Source: JBNKHG01 sp050290225 (lineage in GTDB: Bacteria > Pseudomonadota > Gammaproteobacteria > Pseudomonadales > Cellvibrionaceae). From it: a DNA stretch of 49,799 bases. This document shows, in pieces, positions 42,230-49,799 of the stretch (its first letter is position 1; every line of letters begins with the position of its first letter). The notes beneath the pieces were generated by a model. The model saw only the letters and a list, made by a program, of their open reading frames with translations, was not told where the DNA came from and ran no database searches. Position numbers and translations under genes: made by a program. The stretch lies in contig JBNKHG010000049.1 in assembly GCA_050290225.1 (NCBI GenBank), forward strand, positions 1 through 49,799, read 5' to 3'.

Positions 42230-43177
42230 ATGTCAGCCCTACGCATTATATTTGCCGGCACTCCCGAGTTTGCCGCCCACCACCTGCAGACTCTGCTGGA
42301 TAGCAAACATCAGGTGGTGGCCGTCTATACTCAACCGGATCGACCCGCCGGACGCGGCAAAAAACTGACTTCCAGCCCGGTAAAGCAACTTGCACAAAAC
42401 AAGGGTATCGAGATCCATCAACCCGGATCACTTAAGGGCAAAGAAGAACAGCAGACATTGGCAGAACTCAACGCCGATATTATGGTGGTAGTGGCTTACG
42501 GGCTGTTACTGCCTAAAGCCGTTCTGGATATCCCCCGACTGGGTTGTATCAATGTCCACGCCTCCCTGTTGCCCCGCTGGCGTGGAGCAGCCCCCATTCA
42601 GCGTGCCATAGAGGCTGGCGATAATGAGTCCGGCGTCACCATTATGCAGATAGATGTGGGCCTGGACAGCGGCGACATGTTGCTAAAGGCAAACTGCACA
42701 ATCGAGCCCGAAGAAACCGGGGGCGAGCTGCACGACAAACTGATTCCCCTGGGACAGAAAGCCCTGCTAGACACCTTAAATCAGCTGGCGGATGGTCGGG
42801 CGCAGCCGGAAAAACAGGACGACAGCCTCAGCACCTACGCCAACAAATTCTCCAAAGAAGAGATGCAAGTAGACTGGAATCACCCGGTAGCGGAAATTTT
42901 CAACAAAATTAGGGCCTTCATTCCGTTCCCGGTTGCGTCCACCCTGTCCGATGGAGAGAAAATTCGTATTTGGGGTGCCAAACCCACCGAAACGGAAACC
43001 GACAGTCAACCCGGTACCATTCTCGCTGCAGATAGCGCTGGCCTGCTTGTCAGTTGCGGTGATGGCGCCCTGCGCCTGACAACATTGCAAATACCCGGCA
43101 AGAAGCCCATGCCCGTCGGCGAGATTCTCAAGGCCCGGGCTGACCGTTTTGCTCCCGGCAAACGACTGGGTGAGTAG
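42230..43177 (+). CDS. fmt: Methionyl-tRNA formyltransferase
   Basis: 315 residues. The catalytic domain has FAGTPEFAAHHL, the formyl-folate and catalytic region NVHASLLPRWRGAAPIQRAI and IMQIDVGLDSGDML. The C-terminal OB-like domain carries FIPFPVASTL and ends with GKKPMPVGEILKA. It formylates initiator Met-tRNA. It is 12 bases ahead of rsmB. Confidence 0.97.
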   Translation: MSALRIIFAGTPEFAAHHLQTLLDSKHQVVAVYTQPDRPAGRGKKLTSSPVKQLAQNKGIEIHQPGSLKGKEEQQTLAELNADIMVVVAYGLLLPKAVLDIPRLGCINVHASLLPRWRGAAPIQRAIEAGDNESGVTIMQIDVGLDSGDMLLKANCTIEPEETGGELHDKLIPLGQKALLDTLNQLADGRAQPEKQDDSLSTYANKFSKEEMQVDWNHPVAEIFNKIRAFIPFPVASTLSDGEKIRIWGAKPTETETDSQPGTILAADSAGLLVSCGDGALRLTTLQIPGKKPMPVGEILKARADRFAPGKRLGE

Positions 43178-43189
43178 AGCGGCCTATTG

Positions 43190-44500
43190 ATGAAAGACGT
43201 TCGAGCACAGGCTGCCAGAACCCTGGCCCGGTTGTTTCAATACAACCAGTCCCTCTCAGCCCTGTTACCTGAGGCGCTGGAGAAAGTGACGGCCCAGGAC
43301 CGAGGCCTGCTGCAAGAGCTTTGCTACGGCAGCCTGCGCTGGTTTCCCCGGCTCAACACCTACTTAAATTTGCTGCTCGATAAACCCCTCAAGCCCCGCG
43401 ACAGCGATATTCAGGCGCTGTTGCTGTTGGGGCTCTACCAACTGCAATACACCCGCATTCCCGACCATGCTGCCATTAGCGCCACGGTAGAAGCCGCCAA
43501 GATATTGAAAAAGCAGTGGGCAGCCGGTTTGGTCAATGGTCTGCTGCGCAGCTACCAACGGCAACGGGCCGAGCTAGACCAACAACTGGCAGCAGACTCG
43601 GTATTCCAAAGCGCCCATCCAAAATGGTTTTTAAAAACCATTAAAGAGCACTGGCCAGACCAGCAAGAGCAGATTATCGCAGCCAATAATGGCCATCCAC
43701 CGTTTTGTCTACGGGTCAATCCGGACGTGGTTTCCCGACGGGAAGCCCTGAGAATCCTCAATAGCCTTCATCTGGACGCCGCTCCCACCTCCTTCAGTGA
43801 CTGCGGCCTGACCCTGGCCAACGCCGTCGATGTGGATCGACTGCCGTTTTTTGATCAGGGAGGCCTCAGTGTCCAGGACGAAGCCGCACAACTTGCTGCC
43901 AACCTTCTCGATTTGCGACCGGGCCTGCGCGTATTGGACGCCTGTTGCGCCCCAGGCGGAAAGACCGGCCATATCCTCGAGCATCAACCTCAACTAGCGC
44001 AACTGGTGGCCCTGGATAGTGATCCCAAGCGGCTGGGACGGGTCGAGGACAACCTGCAACGGCTCCAGTTTCAACAACCTGTCCCCCCCCACCTGGTTTG
44101 CGGAGACGCCACCCAACCGGATCAGTGGTGGGACGGGAAGTTGTTCGACCGTATCCTCATCGACGCTCCCTGCTCCGGCACCGGCGTTATCCGCCGCCAC
44201 CCGGATATCAAACTACTGCGCAAACCCGCTGATATTGATAAGCTTGCGCGATTGCAGAAGCAGATTTTGACCGCGCTCTGGGATTTGCTCAAGCCGAGTG
44301 GTCTGCTGGTCTACGCCACCTGCTCGATCATGCCTCGGGAAAACACCCTGGTGGTAGAGGAGTTTCTCCGGGAGCACAGCGACGCCTGTTGCAGTCCGTT
44401 GAACGCGGATTGGGGACTGCCGCAAACCTGTGGTAGACAGCTGTTGCCCGGCGTCGGGGGGCATGACGGTTTTTACTACGCGTGTTTGACAAAGCAATAG
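43190..44500 (+). CDS. rsmB: 16S rRNA m5C967 methyltransferase RsmB
   Basis: 436 residues from ATG at 43190. An N-terminal NusB-like RNA-binding domain (about 1-140, with QELCYGSLRWFPRLNTYL) precedes a Rossmann methyltransferase: VLDACCAPGGKTGHIL (SAM site), IDAPCSGTGVIRRHPDIK (motif IV Cys) and YATCSIMPRENTLVV (catalytic Cys motif VI). It methylates C967 of 16S rRNA. It belongs to the def-fmt-rsmB-trkA cluster. Confidence 0.96.
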   Translation: MKDVRAQAARTLARLFQYNQSLSALLPEALEKVTAQDRGLLQELCYGSLRWFPRLNTYLNLLLDKPLKPRDSDIQALLLLGLYQLQYTRIPDHAAISATVEAAKILKKQWAAGLVNGLLRSYQRQRAELDQQLAADSVFQSAHPKWFLKTIKEHWPDQQEQIIAANNGHPPFCLRVNPDVVSRREALRILNSLHLDAAPTSFSDCGLTLANAVDVDRLPFFDQGGLSVQDEAAQLAANLLDLRPGLRVLDACCAPGGKTGHILEHQPQLAQLVALDSDPKRLGRVEDNLQRLQFQQPVPPHLVCGDATQPDQWWDGKLFDRILIDAPCSGTGVIRRHPDIKLLRKPADIDKLARLQKQILTALWDLLKPSGLLVYATCSIMPRENTLVVEEFLREHSDACCSPLNADWGLPQTCGRQLLPGVGGHDGFYYACLTKQ

Positions 44501-44561
44501 CAAACGCTCTAGCAGTAAGAAAGCAAACACCAATGAACAAAATTTAAGGTCAGCGACGACC

Positions 44562-45947
44562 ATGAAAGTGATTATTTTGGGGGCCGGTCAGGTCGGAGGG
44601 ACCCTGGCGGAAAACCTCGCCAGTGAAGCCAACGACATCACCGTCGTGGACACCAGCGAATCGCGTCTGCGGGAGTTGCGGGACCGCATTGATATCGGCG
44701 TGGTCAACGGCCAGGCCTCACACCCGGACATCCTGGTTCAGGCCGGTGTTGAGGACGCCGACCTTTTGATCGCCGTCACCAATAACGACGAAATCAATAT
44801 GGTCGCCTGCCAGGTGGCTTACAGCCTGTTTCGCACCCCCACCAAGATTGCCCGGATCCGCTCCCAGGCTTACCTCACTAACAAAGCCCTGTTCAGTAAC
44901 GATGCCATACCCATCGACGTTTTGATCAGTCCGGAAAAACTGGTATCGGACTATATCTTCCGCCTGATTGAACATCCCGGCGCATTGCAAGTGCTCGACT
45001 TTGCCGACGGTATGGTGCAACTGGTCGCGGTAAAGGCCTATTACGGCGGACCACTGGTGGGTCAGGAACTGCGGTTTATTCGCCAGCATATGCCTTCAGT
45101 GGACACGCGAGTGGCAGCCATCTACCGCCGCGACCGGGCAATAACACCAGAGGGATCAACGGTGATCGAAGCGGACGACGAGGTCTTTTTTATCGCCGCC
45201 AAATCTGATATCCGCGCCGTAATGAGCGAATTAAGACGCTTGGAAACCCCGTACAGGCGCATGATTATTGCCGGTGGTGGCAATATTGGCCTGCGGTTGG
45301 CACGCAAGCTCGAAGCCCGCTATAACGTCAAACTGATAGAGTTTAATCGCGATCGCTGCCGCCAGCTTTCAGAACAGCTGACTCGCACCATCGTCCTGCA
45401 CGGCAGCGCCTCGGATCAGGAATTGCTGCTGGAAGAGAATATTGAGGAAACCGATGTGTTTCTTTCCGTCACCAATGACGACGAAGCCAATGTCATGTCT
45501 TCTATGCTGGCCAAGCGCCTGGGTGCGCGCAAGGTGATGGCACTGATCAACAACCCAGCCTATGTCGACCTGGTTCAGGGTGGCGAAATCGATATTGCCA
45601 TCTCCCCCCAGACCACCACCATCGGCAGCCTGCTCACCCATGTGCGCCGCGGAGATATGGTCAACGTTCACTCATTGCGCCGAGGTGCGGCCGAAGCGAT
45701 CGAGGTTATCGCCCACGGCGACGAGCGGTCATCCAAAGTGGTGGGTAAAACCATCGAGGATATCGATCTGCCGGAAGGGGCCACAATCGGTGCCATCGTC
45801 CGCGAAGCCGAAAAAGGCAGCGAGGTGATAATCGCCCACGATAATGTGGTGGTGGAAACCGGTGATCACGTTATAGTCTTCTTGGTGGACAAAAAACATA
45901 CCCGGGATATCGAGCAGCTGTTCCAAGTGGGTTTTACTTTCTTTTAG
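44562..45947 (+). CDS. trkA: Trk potassium uptake regulatory subunit TrkA
   Basis: 461 residues made of two repeated RCK units. Each starts with a nucleotide-binding Rossmann motif (IILGAGQVGGTLAENLA at the start; IIAGGGNIGLRLARKL at about 234) and each ends with an RCK_C domain. It is the cytoplasmic, NAD(H)/ATP-binding gate of the Trk channel and is followed 21 bases later by trkH, its membrane partner. Confidence 0.96.
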   Translation: MKVIILGAGQVGGTLAENLASEANDITVVDTSESRLRELRDRIDIGVVNGQASHPDILVQAGVEDADLLIAVTNNDEINMVACQVAYSLFRTPTKIARIRSQAYLTNKALFSNDAIPIDVLISPEKLVSDYIFRLIEHPGALQVLDFADGMVQLVAVKAYYGGPLVGQELRFIRQHMPSVDTRVAAIYRRDRAITPEGSTVIEADDEVFFIAAKSDIRAVMSELRRLETPYRRMIIAGGGNIGLRLARKLEARYNVKLIEFNRDRCRQLSEQLTRTIVLHGSASDQELLLEENIEETDVFLSVTNDDEANVMSSMLAKRLGARKVMALINNPAYVDLVQGGEIDIAISPQTTTIGSLLTHVRRGDMVNVHSLRRGAAEAIEVIAHGDERSSKVVGKTIEDIDLPEGATIGAIVREAEKGSEVIIAHDNVVVETGDHVIVFLVDKKHTRDIEQLFQVGFTFF

Positions 45948-45968
45948 TCCACGAAAAGGCTGAATCAG

Positions 45969-47417
45969 GTGCACTTTACAATTATCTTCAAGGTGTTAGG
46001 CGCATTGCTGATGCTGTTCAGCCTGACTCTGTTCCCACCTGTATTGGTGTCGGTATGGTTTGCCGACCAGAGCCACCTGGCCTTCCTTACCGCCTTTGGT
46101 ATTACCTTCTGTACCGGCCTGGCGCTCTGGCTGCCGCTATACCGATCCCGCCAAGACCTACGCACCCGTGATGGATTTCTGGTGACTGCACTCTTCTGGA
46201 CGGTGCTGGGTCTTTTCGGTTCCCTGCCTCTGATGCTTTCACCAGCCACAGCATTGTCGTTCACCGATGCCCTGTTTGAATCCATGTCCGGGCTGACCAC
46301 TACCGGCGCCACCGTCATCACCGGCCTTGACACCCTGCCAAAGTCCATCCTCTACTACCGACAGCAGCTACAATGGCTGGGCGGCATTGGCATTATTGTA
46401 ATCGCCGTTGCCATACTGCCCATGCTGGGTATTGGCGGTATGCAGCTCTATCGCGCCGAAACCCCCGGGCCGGTCAAAGACACCAAACTGACTCCTCGTA
46501 TTACCGAAACCGCCAAGGCACTTTTTTTCATCTATCTGGGTCTAACCGTTATCTGTTCCACCGCTTACTGGCTGGCGGGTATGAGCCTATTCGATGCCAT
46601 CTGCCACGCTTTTTCCACTGTCGCCATTGGCGGATTCTCGCCCCACGACGCCAGCATTGGCTACTTCAACAGTGCCACCATTATGATGGTGTGCATCTTC
46701 TTTATGTTCTTTTCCGGCATCAACTTCGCCTTACACTTTTTTAGCTGGCAGGAACGCAGTTTCAGCCAGTACTTTACCGACCCGGAGTGCCGCTTCTACA
46801 CATTCTGGGTTTTAACCGGCATCCTCGTCACTACCAGCTTCCTCTATATCACTGACACCTACGGTCTTAAACACAGTCTGCTCCAGGGCAGTTTCGAATT
46901 GGTGTCGATTTTGACCACCACCGGTTTTGGCACCGCCGATTTCAGCGCCTGGCCCACTTTCCTGCCTTTCTTTTTGTTCTGGCTTTCTTTTATGGGGGGC
47001 TGTGCCGGTTCTACCGCCGGAGGCATGAAAGTCATGCGAGTGATGCTGATGGTGAAACAGGGCTCGCGAGAAATTCAGCGGTTAATTCACCCTAACGCCA
47101 TAATTCCCGTTAAGGTGGGTCGAAAGGCGGTGCCGGATCGGGTAGTGGAAGCGGTGTGGGGATTTTGCGCAGTTTATGTATTTGCTTTTGTAGTGATGTT
47201 CCTGATATTGACCACCACCGGGCTCGACCTGGTCACCGCCTTTTCCGCGGTGGGTGCCTGTATCAACAATCTGGGTCCGGGTCTGGGGGATGTTTCCCAG
47301 CACTACGGCGATATCAACAATCCCGCCAAGTGGGTACTCTGTTTTGCCATGCTACTGGGTCGGTTGGAGGTGTTTACCCTCTTGGTCCTGTTTACGCCTA
47401 TGTTCTGGTCGCGCTAG
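45969..47417 (+). CDS. trkH: Trk potassium uptake channel subunit TrkH
   Basis: 482 residues starting at GTG, with AAAAGG about ten bases upstream. Four repeated M1-P-M2 units are visible through their filter loops: SGLTTTGATV, TVAIGGFSPHD, ILTTTGFGTADFSAW and CINNLGPGLGD. It conducts potassium inward at the cell membrane under TrkA control. The 3' end is convergent with the AraC-type gene, only 12 bases away. Confidence 0.95.
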   Translation: MHFTIIFKVLGALLMLFSLTLFPPVLVSVWFADQSHLAFLTAFGITFCTGLALWLPLYRSRQDLRTRDGFLVTALFWTVLGLFGSLPLMLSPATALSFTDALFESMSGLTTTGATVITGLDTLPKSILYYRQQLQWLGGIGIIVIAVAILPMLGIGGMQLYRAETPGPVKDTKLTPRITETAKALFFIYLGLTVICSTAYWLAGMSLFDAICHAFSTVAIGGFSPHDASIGYFNSATIMMVCIFFMFFSGINFALHFFSWQERSFSQYFTDPECRFYTFWVLTGILVTTSFLYITDTYGLKHSLLQGSFELVSILTTTGFGTADFSAWPTFLPFFLFWLSFMGGCAGSTAGGMKVMRVMLMVKQGSREIQRLIHPNAIIPVKVGRKAVPDRVVEAVWGFCAVYVFAFVVMFLILTTTGLDLVTAFSAVGACINNLGPGLGDVSQHYGDINNPAKWVLCFAMLLGRLEVFTLLVLFTPMFWSR

Positions 47418-47429
47418 CAATATCAGCAC

Positions 47430-48416
47430 TCAATGCTTCTGTAATTCCATTTGCCGCTGGCGATACTCCCGCGGTGAAAAACCGGTATAGGATTTGAACG
47501 CCTGACTGAAGTGCGGCAGGCTGTTAAAACCCCAATTAAACGCGATTTGCTCGATTCTATGTCCGAGATAACGGCCATCAGCAAGCATTTCCCGACATTT
47601 TTCCAGACGACGTTGCAGAATAAAGCGCGATAACGACAATTTTTCCCCTTGAAATAATTTGTGCAGGTAACGGGTCGATACCCGAAAGTTCCGAGCAATC
47701 AGGTGAGGTGATAATTTTTCATTGTGCAGGTTGTTTTCGACAAACTGCTTAACGCGTCGTAACTGGTTTGCCCTGACAGCCGAAGGGGCATCAATAGCTT
47801 TAATATCTTTGGAAGATCCCAAGGCCACGGCCAGCATACTGAATATATTGTCTTCGATTTGACACCTTACCGTCACCAGCTCCCTCGACTGAACAGCAAC
47901 AGATTTCAGCAGCTGGGATGCCAGCAATCCAGCCCCGAACTGACCGGAGATGGAGCGGGCGGTATAGTCCTCTGCGGCTTGCAGGTAACGACAAAGAACG
48001 TGGTGAGGAATCTGTAACACCAACTGATGAAATGGCGATTTGAAATCCAGGGTATAGGGCCGGGTGCTATCATAAATCGCGAAGTCCCCCGGGGTGAGAA
48101 TGGCCTCCCGGCCGTCCTGGCTGACCCTGCCTGTGGACTCCAACTGCAAACTCAGGAGAAATTCACTTTCACTGGACCTGGAAATCTGGCGTTTGGAACG
48201 AACCACATGTTGTGGATCGGAAATCACTTCGGAAAACTGGATGGCTTCCAGCTTCTCACTGCGTATTTCTCCATTGAATAATCCCCGTTCCGACCGTTCG
48301 CAGTCGAGCATCACAAATTCGTTGCAAACAAGTTCACGCCAGTATTCAAATTGCTCCCCGGGTTTCTGCCCGGCAGTCGTGAACAGGCTGTTAGCGGAAA
48401 GCAGATGACTGGGCAT
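47430..48416 (-). CDS. AraC/XylS-family regulator, linked to aldoxime dehydratase
   Basis: 328 residues. The N-terminal half is an AraC-binding-like ligand domain (beta-rich, RPYTLDFKSPFHQLVLQIPHH). The C-terminal hundred residues hold two helix-turn-helix units: SPHLIARNFRVSTRYLHKLFQ and IEQIAFNWGFNSLPHFSQAFKSYTGFSPREYR. FeaR- and NitR-like regulators of this layout control amine and nitrile catabolism. It lies 138 bases downstream of oxd on the same strand and probably regulates it. Different in character from trkH, it marks the start of an accessory block. Confidence 0.85.
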   Translation of the reverse strand: MPSHLLSANSLFTTAGQKPGEQFEYWRELVCNEFVMLDCERSERGLFNGEIRSEKLEAIQFSEVISDPQHVVRSKRQISRSSESEFLLSLQLESTGRVSQDGREAILTPGDFAIYDSTRPYTLDFKSPFHQLVLQIPHHVLCRYLQAAEDYTARSISGQFGAGLLASQLLKSVAVQSRELVTVRCQIEDNIFSMLAVALGSSKDIKAIDAPSAVRANQLRRVKQFVENNLHNEKLSPHLIARNFRVSTRYLHKLFQGEKLSLSRFILQRRLEKCREMLADGRYLGHRIEQIAFNWGFNSLPHFSQAFKSYTGFSPREYRQRQMELQKH

Positions 48417-48554
48417 AAGTTAATCGCGCCGATTCGTTCCCCAGGGGAGAGGCTGGATGAAGTGTCTGAATTCATTGTAGGGAGTTTGGGGCGTCGATGT
48501 CCAATACCACGGCCAAGCCCGCGCCAAGTATATTCTTTTTGTTTTCCGTATTGG

Positions 48555-49574
48555 TCAACTTGATACCGATTCGAAATAAGGAATCAAGCCGGTTTCCGCA
48601 TGGCAGTTGATATACTCAAAAACCGCAGCCTCGCTATCTACAATGATACCTTCATGCCATAGCTGGAGATCCGTCTTGAATTCAAACTGCTCCAGCATTT
48701 TCATAAATTCACCATAGATCGCCAGATGAGTCGGGTGGGTCTTGGCCCACAGTTCCAGGTGAGCGAGGCTAAGGAAGTAGACCATGCCAAAGGTTTTTTC
48801 TTCAACATCTCCCGCCGGCGTGGTTTCTCGAATGAAGCGGGACGTACAGCAACCGGTTTCCAGCGGATTATCCCTGAGGTAGGTCATCCCCTTCCGCAAC
48901 ACGGGAGCCACCTTTTCCAGGTAAATCTGCCTCTCCTGATTCCGGCAGTGCGTCCAGTTTTGCGCTGAGCGCAACAGGCAGAGGTTTTGAGGAGGCCTTA
49001 TCCTGAGCCGGCGCCCCTCGGTACTCTCTGGAATGACCTGTGATGTCAGGAATGGCAACGAACTATCCAACATTGAACTTTCACTGATGGCCAGGCGATC
49101 CCGCGCTCCACCCCAATAGCCATGTTCCCTGATGGGGCCTTCCAAGGTTACTGCTGTTGCTGTCACGCCAGCACGGTTTTCCGATGAAAACAGGGTTTCC
49201 ATTCTTTCCAGTGGTACCCGTATGACTTCTCGCCAGTAGCCGTACTGTTCTGTATGTCGCTCCGAGGCATTCCACCACTGCTTGAACCGATCAGTATTTT
49301 GCCAGCGCTCGTACCGTGCCGGTTCCGCCCAATAACCGATAAATACATCGTTGTGGTAACCCCGAACGTCGACAAATTGACCTCTTTCCAGGTGTTCCGG
49401 ACCGTCATCCATTGCCAGATTTTCGGTCAACCAGGGATAAAATGGTGCATCGCTTTTTTGCAGAGACTGTATTGCGTAATAACCTATAACCACTTCCGTA
49501 ACGCTTCCTCCAAATTTTGCCTGCCAGGCATTCGAGGGCGGGGACCAATCTTTGGGCATTTGTTGTTGAGGCAT
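48555..49574 (-). CDS. oxd: Heme-containing aldoxime dehydratase
   Basis: 339 residues, close to the family length. It dehydrates aldoximes (R-CH=NOH) to nitriles at a ferrous heme in the cytoplasm. Family features: the N-terminal VIGYYAIQSLQ, IGYWAEPARYERW, HGYWGGARDR (R160), LRSAQNWTHC (S203), GMTYLRDNPLETGCCTSRF and FLSLAHLELWAKTHPTHLAIY (heme His, probably H283), then LWHEG (H307). By eye these fall where family members have Arg, Ser and two His at the active site. In characterised bacteria oxd sits with nitrile hydratase/amidase or nitrilase genes. Here an IS end lies upstream and a regulator downstream. Confidence 0.88.
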   Translation of the reverse strand: MPQQQMPKDWSPPSNAWQAKFGGSVTEVVIGYYAIQSLQKSDAPFYPWLTENLAMDDGPEHLERGQFVDVRGYHNDVFIGYWAEPARYERWQNTDRFKQWWNASERHTEQYGYWREVIRVPLERMETLFSSENRAGVTATAVTLEGPIREHGYWGGARDRLAISESSMLDSSLPFLTSQVIPESTEGRRLRIRPPQNLCLLRSAQNWTHCRNQERQIYLEKVAPVLRKGMTYLRDNPLETGCCTSRFIRETTPAGDVEEKTFGMVYFLSLAHLELWAKTHPTHLAIYGEFMKMLEQFEFKTDLQLWHEGIIVDSEAAVFEYINCHAETGLIPYFESVSS

Positions 49575-49661
49575 TTCTTATTTCAGCTCATATTCGAAAA
49601 TCGTTTTACATCGACCCGTGGCTGTTAATTATTCGACACAAGCCATAGGGTTTATTTTAGA

Positions 49662-49799
49662 GGGTCTACGCGGATTAGTGTGGGTCATAAAGCATCCTTT
49701 TGGGTAGAGGCGGGAGGAAAGAGGCGATGATTTTGAGTTTTAAATACTCCTCATCACGGTAACCATAGGCGCGGCGTTGCAGTACACGAATCTTGTTAT
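49662..49799 (-). mobile_element. End of an ISL3-family insertion sequence, rest outside the window
   Basis: The segment from GGGTCTACGCGGATTAGTG (starting 49662) to the window edge fits the end of an IS: a putative terminal repeat overlapping the transposase stop codon, then transposase coding sequence running inward. The matching left end lies outside, so the terminal repeat and any target duplication cannot be checked here. Confidence 0.5.
49675..49799 (-). CDS. Transposase C-terminus (ISL3 type), partial
   Basis: Minus-strand codons at the edge read NKIRVLQRRAYGYRDEEYLK, then LKIIASFLPPLPKRMLYDPH and a TAA at 49675-49677. The NKIRVxQRRAYGxRDEEYLxLK pattern is the conserved tail of ISL3-family DDE transposases. 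The start and catalytic part lie beyond the window. The insertion sits about 100 bases upstream of oxd and could supply or have removed part of its promoter. Confidence 0.7.
   Translation of the reverse strand, partial: NKIRVLQRRAYGYRDEEYLKLKIIASFLPPLPKRMLYDPH

Overview
This window reads as a chromosomal segment of a Gammaproteobacterium related to the Pseudomonadales/Cellvibrionales. Two blocks of conserved gene order support this. The first is diguanylate cyclase - dsbA - cytochrome c4 - engB - (small RNA) - polA - znuA/zur-znuC-znuB. The second is the near-origin set trkH-trkA-rsmB-fmt-def / LysM protein-dprA-(purE)-tsaC-hemF-aroE. Between them lies a Pseudomonas-like aa3 cytochrome c oxidase cluster. 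I could not run a search, so the genus is not assigned.

Layout. (1) Positions 1-6808, minus strand: a compact operon of defence character. In transcription order it holds a ribbon-helix-helix protein, a SNF2/RapA-like helicase, an AlbA_2 (Schlafen-type) protein with a GHKL ATPase end, a second GHKL ATPase fused to a PD-(D/E)XK-type nuclease domain, and an adenine methyltransferase cut off just after its catalytic DPPY motif. The methyltransferase runs into unrelated sequence at the window edge. (2) 7036-10390: an XRE regulator facing a lipoprotein and a membrane protein across two identical palindromic operators. This is followed by a gene-free stretch with four copies of another palindrome, a 42-aa membrane microprotein, an 82-aa unknown and a TSUP-family transporter. 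(3) 10347-18590: GGDEF protein with a GIDEF signature, dsbA, cytochrome c4, engB, an intergenic small RNA candidate with a sigma-E/AlgU-like promoter (position and form match Pseudomonas ErsA / E. coli Spot 42), polA and an 88-aa secreted protein.

(4) 18605-22135: zinc uptake (znuA; zur-znuC-znuB), with a Zur box between the divergent arms and a histidine-rich secreted protein behind it. (5) 22162-29937: cytochrome c oxidase subunits II, I and III with CtaG, SURF1, SCO1, a SCO-like protein and CyoE. Heme A synthase (ctaA/COX15), usually part of this cluster, is missing. (6) 30342-35736: MATE transporter, an unknown cytoplasmic protein, yheV, prlC and gamma carbonic anhydrase. (7) 35968-47417: housekeeping genes for shikimate, heme, tRNA modification, purines, DNA uptake, translation initiation, rRNA methylation and potassium uptake. 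(8) 47430-49799: an accessory end with an AraC-type regulator, a heme aldoxime dehydratase and the C-terminal end of an ISL3-type transposase.

The items most worth following up are the helicase/AlbA_2/GHKL-nuclease/methylase operon with its broken methylase, the AlgU-type small RNA between engB and polA, the palindrome array before the microprotein, and the oxd-araC-IS unit. No tRNA, rRNA or CRISPR array was seen.
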